The translations under genes and the position numbers were made by a program. From positions 5,332,001 to 5,396,000 of the forward strand of contig CBDCEM010000003.1 of NCBI GenBank assembly GCA_965215825.1: a stretch of 64,000 bases of DNA, written 5' to 3'. The stretch is from JAWPMT01 sp965215825 (GTDB lineage: Bacteria; Bacteroidota; Bacteroidia; Cytophagales; Cyclobacteriaceae). Positions 33,506 to 41,906 of the stretch are shown here, piece after piece. The notes beneath the pieces are model-generated. The model made no database searches. It had not been told where the DNA came from and saw nothing but the letters and a program-made list of their open reading frames with translations. Positions within the stretch are counted from its first letter, which is position 1, and each line of letters opens with the position of its first letter.

Positions 33506-36121
33506 CTACTCATATCGTAATGAAATGACAGGATTCATCCGTGCTGTTCTTAACGTATGTAGCCCTACCGCCGAAAAGGCAATGATCGCAGTAACTAGTG
33601 CAGCTATCGCAAAAAGAAGGGGATTCAGGTCCGTTCGATAAGCGAAATTATTGAGCCAGTCATTGCCATAAAACCAAATCAGTGGCATTGACAGGAAGTT
33701 GCCGAACAACACCAACAAAATGAACTGGCGGGACAACACATAAACAATATGACTGGTATTGGCACCCAGTACTTTTCTTATGCCCACTTCCTTGGTTTTA
33801 CTTAAGGTAATGAATGAAATAAGTCCCAGTAATCCGATGATCGATACAATGATCACAATCACAGCAAAAATGGATAGCAATTGAGCCAATCTATTTTCTT
33901 CCTCGTATTGACGTGCAAAATCCTCGTCCAGGAATTTATATTTCAAGGGGTAACTGGGATATACCGTGTCCCAGGCTTTTTCCAGCTGTGCGAGCAGTTG
34001 ATCGGTTTGCTCAGGGCTGAACCGAATGGCATAGTATCGCCCGTATCTTTCCGCGGAATAATCCATCGCCTTCGGCCATATCTTCTCCTGCAAACCAAGG
34101 CCATGATAATCCCTTACAACTCCGATAACAATACCTGCTGGTGACTTAGAGGGAGAAACAATTCTCCGACCTATAGCATCTTCTGGACTGGTCCAGCCCA
34201 TTTCTCTCACGCATGATTCATTGATAATCAATCCCTCTTCCAGTTCAGAAGGCTTAGTCAGGTCAAAATTTGCTCCGGCAAGTAGCTCAAGACCCAATGT
34301 AGGAAGGTACGTTTCATCAATGGCCATGTATTCTGTATCCACAGGCTGATCAGTGACCTGCTCAGGGTAGGCCCACTGCCCTTGCCAACCTGGTCGTCCA
34401 GGCAGCGCATTGCTTTGACTCACTAACTCCACTCCAGACAGGCCTCTGATCTCATTTTCCAGAACCTGTTTACCCGAACCTTGCCCAACATCAGTGGCTT
34501 CAATGATCAATACCTGTTCCTTATCAAAGCCGAGGTTTTGGTTTTTCATGAAATTCAACTGAGTGATCACCAGGAGGGTACTTAGCACCAATCCCGAGGA
34601 TATAAAGAATTGAAAAATGATCAATCCTTTCCTCAGCCGAGCTCCGCCTTTTGAACTCAACCCTTTACCACTCAGTGCTTGCAGGGGTTTGAAACCGGAC
34701 ATGATCAACGCAGGGTAAAATCCTGCAATAAAAGATACCATTATAATCAGAGCGAACAAGGCCGCTAAAAAATCAGGTGTAAGGAAATCGATTACCTCGT
34801 ATTCCTTATCCATCAGGTGGTTGAACAGCGGTAAAATCCCAGTTATCAATGCCAATCCAAGTGCTGCGGCCAATACCGTGAGCAAGGTAGATTCGGCCAT
34901 AAATTGCCCAATTATAAACTTCCTGGATGACCCCACAACCTTCTTGATGCCAATTTCCTTTGCGCGATAAGCGGCTCGTGCGGTACTGAGGTTAATGTAA
35001 TTGACACATGCCAGCAGTAATAGAAACACAGCAATCACCAACAGTGTCTGCAGTTCAGCTTTCGAGCCATTGGGACCAAAGCCATTCCAAAATCTGGAGC
35101 TTAGATAAATGTCCATCAGGGGCATCAGGTCCACTGTGAAATCTACACCCATTTCCTTCATCCACTCTCCTACTTCCTCTTGATATATACCACTAATTTT
35201 AGCCTTAAATGCCTCTGCATTCACTCCTTCTTTCAATAACAAGTAATTCCTTACATTGAAATTACCCCAGCCTTCAGTAAAATTAAAGCCGTTCATCTTG
35301 ACCAGCGTACTGAATGAAATCAGGGCATCAAACTGGATATGTGAATTTATCGGAACATTGGCTAAAACACCTGTGACAGTAAAATCTAATGAATCGCGAA
35401 AAGTAAGGGTCTTGCCCATTGCATCTCCATCAAAATACTTGTTAGCCAATTCTTCCGTGATGACTACCGTATAAGGAGAAGCCAACAAACCCTTAGTTAT
35501 TCCCTGTTTCAGGTCAAATGAGAACATATCAAAAAAGTCCTCGTTTGCGAAATGAACCTCGTGATCATATCGCTGAAAATTATGGTAGACTTTGAATCCT
35601 ACAGGAGCCCTTCTTGAATAGACCACTCCTTCTACTTCGGGGTAATTGGTTTTTAAATGATGTCCTACAGGCCCGGCATTGGCTTCCATTCCTCCACCAT
35701 TGGATGCGGTAACGATCTTGAAGATTCTGCCTTTTTTCGTATGAAAATCATCATAAGTAAACTGGTCCAGGGCATATTTCAAAACCAGGCCCCCTATGGC
35801 CAGTCCAATTGAAAGCCCTACCAGATTGATCGCCGTATGGGCTTTAAATTTCATTAAACTCCTGAATGCAATTTTGAAAGTTCTAGTCATGGAATTTGTT
35901 CTTCTTAGTTGATACAACCATTTGATTCTTTTGATCAGGTTAGGCCTGACCGCCTGAAAAACACCGATGTTATAGCACTTTCTTGCTGTACGCAATCCAT
36001 GTTCTTCAATATCGTCCTGAAAGACTTCTTCCAGGTCTCCTTCTATTTCTTCCAGGTAAGTACCACGGATCGTGCTTCGCAGCAACCTGGTACTCCATTT
36101 TGGGGGCAAATACTCGGACAT
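33506..36121 (-). CDS. FtsX/MacB-type ABC-transporter permease with N-terminal prefix domain
   Basis: The 871-residue permease starts with a cytosolic helical prefix (MSEYLPPKWSTRLLRSTIRG ... EIEGDLEEVFQDD, up to about 75) known from PadR-linked permeases. A first membrane segment near 95-115 and a MacB-like periplasmic domain follow. Three FtsX segments come next (IAVFLLLLACVNYINLSTARA, TLLTVLAAALGLALI), then a second set with another periplasmic domain. It ends in RMNPVISLRYE, typical of the family. Two FtsX units make it an ADOP-like orphan permease. No ATPase is adjacent. It overlaps padR by one base and is surely co-transcribed and controlled by it. Export or envelope-stress roles are inference. 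Confidence 0.9.
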   Translation of the reverse strand: MSEYLPPKWSTRLLRSTIRGTYLEEIEGDLEEVFQDDIEEHGLRTARKCYNIGVFQAVRPNLIKRIKWLYQLRRTNSMTRTFKIAFRSLMKFKAHTAINLVGLSIGLAIGGLVLKYALDQFTYDDFHTKKGRIFKIVTASNGGGMEANAGPVGHHLKTNYPEVEGVVYSRRAPVGFKVYHNFQRYDHEVHFANEDFFDMFSFDLKQGITKGLLASPYTVVITEELANKYFDGDAMGKTLTFRDSLDFTVTGVLANVPINSHIQFDALISFSTLVKMNGFNFTEGWGNFNVRNYLLLKEGVNAEAFKAKISGIYQEEVGEWMKEMGVDFTVDLMPLMDIYLSSRFWNGFGPNGSKAELQTLLVIAVFLLLLACVNYINLSTARAAYRAKEIGIKKVVGSSRKFIIGQFMAESTLLTVLAAALGLALITGILPLFNHLMDKEYEVIDFLTPDFLAALFALIIMVSFIAGFYPALIMSGFKPLQALSGKGLSSKGGARLRKGLIIFQFFISSGLVLSTLLVITQLNFMKNQNLGFDKEQVLIIEATDVGQGSGKQVLENEIRGLSGVELVSQSNALPGRPGWQGQWAYPEQVTDQPVDTEYMAIDETYLPTLGLELLAGANFDLTKPSELEEGLIINESCVREMGWTSPEDAIGRRIVSPSKSPAGIVIGVVRDYHGLGLQEKIWPKAMDYSAERYGRYYAIRFSPEQTDQLLAQLEKAWDTVYPSYPLKYKFLDEDFARQYEEENRLAQLLSIFAVIVIIVSIIGLLGLISFITLSKTKEVGIRKVLGANTSHIVYVLSRQFILLVLFGNFLSMPLIWFYGNDWLNNFAYRTDLNPLLFAIAALVTAIIAFSAVGLHTLRTARMNPVISLRYE

Positions 36122-36456
36122 CAGATGGTTCGTAGGCCCTTCTCCAGGTTAATTTCGGACCATAGACCCTGACGAATCTCAGTAATCTCTTTGAGTACAT
36201 GATGAGCATGCGGAGTTGCGGTATAGATGCGCTTTCGTTTCCCGCCTCTTTTCTGCGTGGCTTCCCCCAGAACAGATTCCAGAAAGCCTTTTTCTTCCAT
36301 CCTTTTCAATGCGGACTGAATGGAGCCAACACTTAGCCGCTCACCTATCCTTGCTTCCAGTTCTCGTTTGATCTCCACACCGTAAGCCTCCTCTTTTAGT
36401 AGGATCACGGTTAGCAAGACCATTTCTTCAAATTCTCCAAGTTTTGTCTTTTTCAT
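36121..36456 (-). CDS. PadR-family transcriptional regulator
   Basis: The 111-residue protein has the PadR winged helix from the start: LGEFEEMVLLTVILLKEEAYG (helix 1 to 2), IKRELEARIGERLSVGSIQSALKRMEEKGFLES (recognition helix), then the wing KRGGKRKRIYTAT and a dimer helix to the end. It is the first gene of an operon with the FtsX-type permease and overlaps it by one base. Two copies of a 17-bp repeat (36490-36540) upstream of its start are the likely autoregulatory operator. The inducer is unknown. Confidence 0.94.
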   Translation of the reverse strand: MKKTKLGEFEEMVLLTVILLKEEAYGVEIKRELEARIGERLSVGSIQSALKRMEEKGFLESVLGEATQKRGGKRKRIYTATPHAHHVLKEITEIRQGLWSEINLEKGLRTI

Positions 36457-36489
36457 TGGGAAACAAGCTTTTCTAACTCTTCAGGGTTA

Positions 36490-36540
36490 TTATTCGTAAT
36501 TGCAGTAAATATAGTTTCATATTTTATTCGTAATTGCAGT
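36490..36540 (-). promoter_or_regulatory. Two 17-bp direct repeats, probable PadR operator
   Basis: TTATTCGTAATTGCAGT is present at 36490-36506 and again at 36524-36540, a 34-bp period, ending 34 bp upstream of the padR start. A TATATTTA box on the minus strand lies between the two copies. Identical long copies so close to the gene argue for a binding site; PadR binding is inferred. Confidence 0.55.
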
Positions 36541-36674
36541 TTTTATTAAAAAATTATTAGAACATCCATTATAAAACGCCGGATTCTAAGTTCTGAAGAT
36601 GACTCAGATCACAACCAGGTTGGTGATTTTTTTCAATGAAATGTAAGAAAATCCTAATATCGAACACTTATGTA

Positions 36675-37184
36675 ATGATGACACCCGAGCAAATTCAACT
36701 TTGGAACAAAGTCAAAGATTTTGACTTGAATACTCCCGGAGCCAGCTTTTCATTTACTGATCGCCTGGCCAGGGAAAACGACTGGTCAATGGCTTTCTCT
36801 TTACGGGTTGTTATGGAATACAAAAGATTTATGTTCCTCATTTGTAATGCTTCGCATCCACTTACTCCTTCTGATGAAGTGGATCAAGCCTGGCATTTGC
36901 ATTTGTTGTATACCGAATCATATTGGAAAGATTTTTGTCAGGACACTCTGGAACGAACCATTCAACATGGCCCTACAAAAGGCGGGTATTCCGAAAGAAA
37001 CAAGTTCAACAATTGGTACGGCGCAACCAAAGAGCTATATAAGACAATTTTTGAGCAGGAGCCTCCGGAGGATATTTGGCCTGATAGTCAAACACGATTT
37101 TCAAGTACTCACTTCACTCGAGTGAATCGCCATCAAAACTGGGTGATTCCTAAACCAAGATTTTTACGCCTATGGAAACGTTAA
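36675..37184 (+). CDS. GRDP-like (glycine-rich domain protein family) protein
   Basis: Starting at ATG 36675 (MMTPEQIQLWNKVKDFDLN) gives about 169 residues; the ATG at 36636 would add 13 less conserved residues. The core LARENDWSMAFSLRVVMEYKRF ... HPLTPSDEVDQAWHLHLLYTESYW ... HGPTKGGYSE ... LYKTIFEQEPPEDIWP (read in pieces) matches the N-terminal module of bacterial proteins annotated as glycine-rich domain-containing (GRDP-like). The conserved Asp-x-x-W-H-x-H motif may bind a metal. It overlaps the next gene by 13 bases, so the two are coupled. No signal peptide or membrane helix. Its biochemical role is not known. Confidence 0.78.
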   Translation: MMTPEQIQLWNKVKDFDLNTPGASFSFTDRLARENDWSMAFSLRVVMEYKRFMFLICNASHPLTPSDEVDQAWHLHLLYTESYWKDFCQDTLERTIQHGPTKGGYSERNKFNNWYGATKELYKTIFEQEPPEDIWPDSQTRFSSTHFTRVNRHQNWVIPKPRFLRLWKR

Positions 37185-37999
37185 AAAAGCTTACTCCAGC
37201 AGAAACGCTCGTAATTCGTGACACCTCGAAGACTTCCTTCAAGGACATGCTAAAATTCACCTTGTTGGATCTCATTTTAAAGAAGGTACTCGTCATCAAA
37301 AACAGCGAATTGCCAACGAACCAGGAGGAAACTGATAATCAAGTAGGCTATAAGAACCTGGGAATAGGCCCAGCCTTTGATGGTTACAACCCAAAGTATC
37401 ATGAATTGATCTATTTGTACCCCTTCCAGAAAGCTCCGGATTTAAGTGTCCAATTTAAGCACCTGGTCAAAATGGGTTGGGAAGGTGCGCGAAACAGAAA
37501 TCACTACATGTTTAAACATGTACTGACCAGCAAGGATGTTAATTATTCTGTAAAGGAAGGTTGGTTCTACCGCACTTTTGGGTATTGCAAACTCACTGAG
37601 GAGGGATATGAGCAACAAAACAAGATCAATTCAGAGCTTTCCAAACTGGAAAGCACCTTACCCTCTTTGATTGAGAATAATCCGGAGGAAGTCAAAGCAT
37701 TGATCAGTCAGATCCACGGAAACATCCTGCTACTCAAGTCATTTGATTTCAGGTTATTAAGACAATTGGATCCCATTTTCGAAGATGAATTGATGGACAG
37801 AAGAGACTCAAGAGACATTGACGATATGGCGGCATTGTGGTTCTTGTTCCTTTACGATGATTTCAGCACTTCCTTTGACGGGGAATATGATTCTTATGAC
37901 AACTCCGGTGACTGGACAGGTGGCGGTTGTAGCTCCGATGGTGGAGGCGATGGCGGTGGTTGCAGTGGATGTGGTGGCTGCGGCGGTTGTGGTGGCTAA
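37172..37999 (+). CDS. Protein with C-terminal Gly/Cys-rich tail (TIGR04222-like)
   Basis: The 275-residue protein has a soluble, partly helical body (LTPAETLVIRDTSKTSFKDM; VGYKNLGIGPAFDGYNPKYHELIYLY; YCKLTEEGYEQQNKI). An acidic segment and a tail of about 30 residues follow, made almost wholly of Gly, Cys, Ser and Asp, ending CSGCGGCGGCGG with five cysteines. A low-complexity Gly/Cys tail after a conserved domain is the architecture of the TIGR04222 group; I assign this from memory. It starts inside the end of the GRDP-like gene. The tail suggests metal binding, disulfide crosslinks or post-translational modification. The stop abuts the convergent cytochrome gene without a gap. Confidence 0.78.
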   Translation: METLKKLTPAETLVIRDTSKTSFKDMLKFTLLDLILKKVLVIKNSELPTNQEETDNQVGYKNLGIGPAFDGYNPKYHELIYLYPFQKAPDLSVQFKHLVKMGWEGARNRNHYMFKHVLTSKDVNYSVKEGWFYRTFGYCKLTEEGYEQQNKINSELSKLESTLPSLIENNPEEVKALISQIHGNILLLKSFDFRLLRQLDPIFEDELMDRRDSRDIDDMAALWFLFLYDDFSTSFDGEYDSYDNSGDWTGGGCSSDGGGDGGGCSGCGGCGGCGG

Positions 38000-38479
38000 T
38001 TAATCCAGCGTACGGAAAAATTCCAAAATGGCTCGCGCCTCTTCCTGGGTCAATCCCTGATTAGCCATTGGCGCTCCATTAAATTCCATGAAGAGGTCCT
38101 TAGCCAGTTCATCCTCCTTCAGCATAACTTCCGGGTTGAGGATCATGTTCATGACCCACTCCGGCGATCGGCGGTTCAAAATGTCATTAGGCGGAGGGCC
38201 TATGAACTTTTCACCTACTTTATGACATGCCGTACACTTCTGTTGATAGAGGACTGATCCTGTGTTGGCCAGGGATTCATCAATTGCTTCCGTAAGCACG
38301 ATTGATGTAACAGGCCCCACACCTTTATTCTTGAGGTCAATTCTTATGGAAGCAGCTACCCTTTCTTCTTCAGGCGTACTCTTTTCTAATTTATCAAAGC
38401 TAAAATCGGACGTCTTGTCAGCCTTGTTACTACAGGCCAGCAGGAAAAAAACAAATACCCCTGAAATGAAAAGTCTCAT
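38000..38479 (-). CDS. Lipoprotein c-type cytochrome
   Basis: The start at 38479 (MRLFISGVFVFFLLACSNK) gives a clean lipoprotein signal with Cys16; the longer frame to 38497 adds six polar residues. The ~159-residue product carries one haem site, CTACH (within QQKCTACHKVGEKFIGPPP). The distal part, PEWVMNMILNPEVML ... NGAPMANQGLTQEEARAILEFFRTL, is a typical small mono-haem cytochrome c, with Met in NGAPM as the likely sixth ligand. It would be anchored in the periplasm as an electron carrier. It is divergent from the DUF1080 lipoprotein, with 35 bp between preferred starts. Confidence 0.88.
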   Translation of the reverse strand: MRLFISGVFVFFLLACSNKADKTSDFSFDKLEKSTPEEERVAASIRIDLKNKGVGPVTSIVLTEAIDESLANTGSVLYQQKCTACHKVGEKFIGPPPNDILNRRSPEWVMNMILNPEVMLKEDELAKDLFMEFNGAPMANQGLTQEEARAILEFFRTLD

Positions 38480-38514
38480 GGGGGCTAAATTGCTCAATTC
38501 AAATGAAAGAGAAC

Positions 38515-39207
38515 ATGAAAAATGCTGCTGTAGTCCTTTTTGTAGTTTTGGTTACCCTTTCTGGCTGTCAGTCAGAGGATGGCTGGACACCTCTATTTAA
38601 TGGAGAGAATCTTGATGGATGGCACATCTACAATCAGGCAAAAAATTACAATGGTTGGGTCGTACAAGATCAGGTATTGGCGTTTGACCCGAGTCAACGT
38701 ACAGAGGCGAGCAGTGCCTACCTGGTAACCGATAACGAATACACGAACTTCGAAATTTCATTCGAGTGGATGATCGGCGACCATGGGAACTCCGGATTTT
38801 TCTGGGGAGTTGTGGAAGATGCGACTTATGAATATCCCTATCAAACGGGGCCTGAAATCCAAATCCTTGACGACAACTGGACAGAATACATTGAAGAACG
38901 TGGAGATATCAATCGAGCCGGGTCGTTGTACGCACTGTTACCACCGTCAAAAATTGTGAGCAAACCTGCTAATACATGGAATCACTACCTAATACATATC
39001 GATCATAACAAGAACGAAGGTTTTGTGAAATTCAATGATGAGCTGGTACTGGAATTTCCAGTAAATGGCCCTGGATGGGAGAAGCTTATCGCTGCATCCA
39101 GTTTTGCAAACGCACCGGGATTTGGGGCCGCAAAAACAGGTCGATTTGCACTCCAGGATCATGGTAGTACGGTGGCTTTCAAAAACATACGGATTCGCGA
39201 GCTTTGA
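38515..39207 (+). CDS. DUF1080 (3-keto-disaccharide hydrolase-type) lipoprotein
   Basis: Start at 38515 (MKNAAVVLFVVLVTLSGC) is preferred over 38503 because it opens directly into the lipoprotein signal, Cys18. The domain begins GWTPLFNGENLDGWHIYN and continues TNFEISFEWMIGDHGNSGFFWG ... YQTGPEIQILDD to the end TGRFALQDHGSTVAFKNIRIREL. This is the full concanavalin-like DUF1080 fold, whose known members cleave 3-keto-glycosides. It is divergent from a lipoprotein cytochrome c; DUF1080 proteins often sit beside oxidoreductases and cytochromes that make keto-sugars. Substrate is not known. Confidence 0.92.
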   Translation: MKNAAVVLFVVLVTLSGCQSEDGWTPLFNGENLDGWHIYNQAKNYNGWVVQDQVLAFDPSQRTEASSAYLVTDNEYTNFEISFEWMIGDHGNSGFFWGVVEDATYEYPYQTGPEIQILDDNWTEYIEERGDINRAGSLYALLPPSKIVSKPANTWNHYLIHIDHNKNEGFVKFNDELVLEFPVNGPGWEKLIAASSFANAPGFGAAKTGRFALQDHGSTVAFKNIRIREL

Positions 39208-39704
39208 CCTAAGATTTATCCATCAAATCATTTAATCATACCTATACACAGGGCGTTACAAAGAATTAACTTAGAGATCACATCATACATCTCGATAAAA
39301 GTTTTCCATGATCGTACTATTAAATCCTGTGATATCTTTCTTTAAGAACAATTTTTTTAGGACATTAGCAGCCGCGCTATGACCAGACTATCGTTCGCCA
39401 CTTTTTTATTGGCTGGCTTGGACATTTTTTCAAAATTCCCCAGACAATCGAAAAGAACAGGATTTTACACTATTTCTCATAAATCCGAAAAACATTCATT
39501 TTTCGATTGGACTTTATATGGTTCATACCTTAGGCAATTACAACCTATTGCTGCTTCACAAATAACTCAAGAATTCACACAATCCCCTGAAGTCACTGAT
39601 GGCTTCAGACCTACTCATACAATCAAAAACTTACTCGGCACATCATCCCGAGAAACAAACTCAACAACATAGGGCATACAACACACAGTGTAGACGCTGC
39701 GATA
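39208..39704. other. Intergenic region with possible short transcript
   Basis: About 500 bp without a recognised gene. It holds a promoter-like TATCTTTC (39333-39340), one short frame at 39379-39672 and, at the end, a strong terminator (39705-39752). A terminator this strong 0.5 kb after the DUF1080 stop suggests a small protein gene or a non-coding RNA here. Confidence 0.4.
39379..39672 (+). CDS. Doubtful small ORF (97 residues)
   Basis: This frame starts with ATG 39 bp after a TATCTTTC box and ends 33 bp before a strong terminator, which is the only support. The sequence has a weak hydrophobic start (LSFATFLLAGLDIF) and then a Ser/Thr/Lys-rich body without domain or clear secondary structure. 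Codon use is not convincing. It could be a real short secreted protein, or the transcript may be non-coding. Confidence 0.25.
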   Translation: MTRLSFATFLLAGLDIFSKFPRQSKRTGFYTISHKSEKHSFFDWTLYGSYLRQLQPIAASQITQEFTQSPEVTDGFRPTHTIKNLLGTSSRETNSTT

Positions 39705-39752
39705 CTCAGAGACCAATGACTTCACAACCAGTCATTGGTCTCTCTGAGTTTT
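39705..39752 (+). terminator. Strong terminator before the hydroxyproline dehydratase gene
   Basis: A 14-bp perfect stem, 39708-39721 with 39730-39743, around an 8-base loop, is extended by CTC/GAG after a 2-base bulge and followed by TTTTC. It ends a transcript coming from the left; the next gene begins at 39792. Confidence 0.85.
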
Positions 39753-39791
39753 CTTCTTCGATGTATTTTTGACCTACTAAATGATCTATTT

Positions 39792-40820
39792 ATGTTTTCA
39801 TCTTCCTCGTATTCATTCCCCAATGATTGGATTCAGATAGAAACCATTGAAATGCACACTGCAGGTGAACCTTTGCGCGTGATCCTGGATGGTTTCCCGG
39901 AATTGCAAGGCACTCGCGTATTGGATTACCGACGCTACATGCAAGATAACTATGATCATTTGCGTACGGCCCTCATGTTTGAACCAAGAGGACATGCAGA
40001 CATGTATGGAGTCATTGTAACACCCAGTAAGGTTGCTGATTTCGGTGTTGTATTCATCCACAATGAAGGCTATAGTACCATGTGTGGCCATGCCACGCTA
40101 GCTATTGCAAAACTTGCAGTGGAAGCAGACTGGGTCGAGGTACAAGAACCCGTTACAAAAATCCATATTGAGGCTCCATGTGGTGTACTGACCGCTCATG
40201 TTCATGTGAAGAATGATAAGGTGGAACACGTACGATTTCTCAACGTACCTTCCTTTGTTACTGCTCTGGACCAGTCGGTCGATATTCCGCATATAGGAAC
40301 CGTACAATATGACCTTGCGTACGGTGGTGCTTACTATGCCTATGTAGATGCAAAGCAGTTCGACATAAAGTTAAATGCCGACCATTATCAACAGTTGATC
40401 AACCTGGGCATGAAAGTCAAAAAGGCTGTTTCGGCCTCACAAAAGATCAAACATCCTGAAGAAGAAGATCTGAGTTTTTTATATGGAACCATTTTTATCG
40501 ATAAACCTGAATCACCTGAATCTCACAGTCGGAACGTGTGCGTATTCGCTGAAGGAGAAGTGGATCGTTCACCAACAGGATCAGGTGTCTCCGGTCGGGT
40601 GGCAATCCACCACAAAAGAGGTGAAATAGCTTTAGGCGAATCCATCACCATTGAAAGTATACTTGGGACGTCCTTCGAATGTAAGGTTACTGATACCGTA
40701 GATTATCACGGTTTCGAAGCAGTGATTCCTGAAGTTTCTGGTGAGGCCTATGTGACCGGGAAAAACACTTATACGATTGATCCCGATGACCCACTAAAAG
40801 AAGGATTTATATTTAGATAA
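39792..40820 (+). CDS. Trans-3-hydroxy-L-proline dehydratase (proline racemase family)
   Basis: ATG at 39792 gives 342 residues starting MFSSSSYSFPNDWIQIETIEMHTAGEP, the conserved EMHTAGEP opening of the family. The first catalytic site has Cys98 in TMCGHATLA. The second has Thr262 in DRSPTGSGVSGR where racemases and 4-hydroxyproline epimerases have Cys. Cys/Thr is the mark of trans-3-hydroxy-L-proline dehydratase, which makes 1-pyrroline-2-carboxylate for hydroxyproline degradation. No ketimine reductase gene is adjacent. It is cytosolic. The terminator just before indicates its own promoter. Annotation as proline racemase by homology alone would be wrong. Confidence 0.85.
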   Translation: MFSSSSYSFPNDWIQIETIEMHTAGEPLRVILDGFPELQGTRVLDYRRYMQDNYDHLRTALMFEPRGHADMYGVIVTPSKVADFGVVFIHNEGYSTMCGHATLAIAKLAVEADWVEVQEPVTKIHIEAPCGVLTAHVHVKNDKVEHVRFLNVPSFVTALDQSVDIPHIGTVQYDLAYGGAYYAYVDAKQFDIKLNADHYQQLINLGMKVKKAVSASQKIKHPEEEDLSFLYGTIFIDKPESPESHSRNVCVFAEGEVDRSPTGSGVSGRVAIHHKRGEIALGESITIESILGTSFECKVTDTVDYHGFEAVIPEVSGEAYVTGKNTYTIDPDDPLKEGFIFR

Positions 40821-40836
40821 TATCGAATGGGTTATA

Positions 40837-41745
40837 TCACCAAACGACCGCAGAATCCAGTCGAACTTTGGAGCGCAAAAAAGCATCGACTAATCCCCAA
40901 TAGCGATCAGGGAAATTTTGAACATCCTTGACATGTGCAGAACCCCAGTCGGTATGATGGAAAATCAAATGTTGCGATTTCATAACTGATGCAATAGCTT
41001 CAGATTGATCGGATGAAGTGGCTTCATCTGATTGTGAATGAATTAATAGTACAGGCACATTAACGGACTTGGCACGTTCCACCGTGCTGGCCTTCTCCGG
41101 ATCAAATCCAGCTCGCCATTGAACCATAGCGTAGATCGTTGGTTTAAGCAATTTGATCCAGGAACCGTAATCTCGAATGGCACGCTCCATCACCGCTGCA
41201 TTAAGGTCTCTGAAAGGTGAATCTGATAATATAAATGCCAGGTCATTCACCTCAGGCCCAGCTTGTAAAACAGTTGCAGCTCCCCAGGAAGAACCGACCC
41301 AGGAAATCTCCTGATCTTTCAAACCAACTGTTGACTTGAAGTAATCGTGAATTAGCAATAAATCTTGCGCCTCTCTGATTCCGAAAGTACCATAAGTTCC
41401 TTCACTTGTTCCATGTGCCCGATGATCATACATCAATACATCGCACCTTTTCAGCCAGAAGTAAGGCATCCAATGCCGCATACCATAGCGGTTATCACCA
41501 TGACCATGTACCAGAATCACACCACAATCTGTGGAATCAGCATTTTCGAACAACCAGCCATTCAATTGCAAACCGTCATCTGTCTGAACAGAAATATCCG
41601 TAAATGAGCCATATTGTTCCACCAGTTCTTGTGGATCCTGCAGTGCCTTACGACGGGGAATAATAACACGGGACGAAAAATAATAACAGATTCCAGTGTA
41701 CATCATTGTAACCAGAACCACACTAACAATAAGAATACGTTTCAT
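40837..41745 (-). CDS. Membrane-anchored alpha/beta hydrolase
   Basis: Start at 41745 (MKRILIVSVVLVTMMYTGICYYF) makes an N-terminal membrane anchor; 41769 adds a short leader. The ~302 residues have a hydrolase fold: oxyanion segment LVHGHGDNRYGMRHW, MYDHRAHGTSEG, nucleophile Ser in WVGSSWGAATV, acidic residue near IHSQSDEATSS and the catalytic His in DWGSAHVKDVQ. It resembles YqkD/BAAT-type hydrolases. The substrate is unknown. Gene and strand stand alone between the dehydratase and the nucleotidase remnant. Confidence 0.88.
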   Translation of the reverse strand: MKRILIVSVVLVTMMYTGICYYFSSRVIIPRRKALQDPQELVEQYGSFTDISVQTDDGLQLNGWLFENADSTDCGVILVHGHGDNRYGMRHWMPYFWLKRCDVLMYDHRAHGTSEGTYGTFGIREAQDLLLIHDYFKSTVGLKDQEISWVGSSWGAATVLQAGPEVNDLAFILSDSPFRDLNAAVMERAIRDYGSWIKLLKPTIYAMVQWRAGFDPEKASTVERAKSVNVPVLLIHSQSDEATSSDQSEAIASVMKSQHLIFHHTDWGSAHVKDVQNFPDRYWGLVDAFLRSKVRLDSAVVW

Positions 41746-41906
41746 CATCAACACATCTATTCGGAACAAGATAACCGATTTGATTACGACAATGTTAAAA
41801 GAACATTTTCCATTGAGTCATTTAAGTCGCATCCACGTAATTTGCCATTTCTCTAAGCGTCCCACTATTCCTAAGCGTATGGTTTACAGACCGCTTTTTC
41901 TGTACT

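Noticed and set aside
37818..38003. An Ala/Val-rich frame overlapping the Gly/Cys tail
   Set aside because: It is the +1 shadow of the repetitive tail codons.
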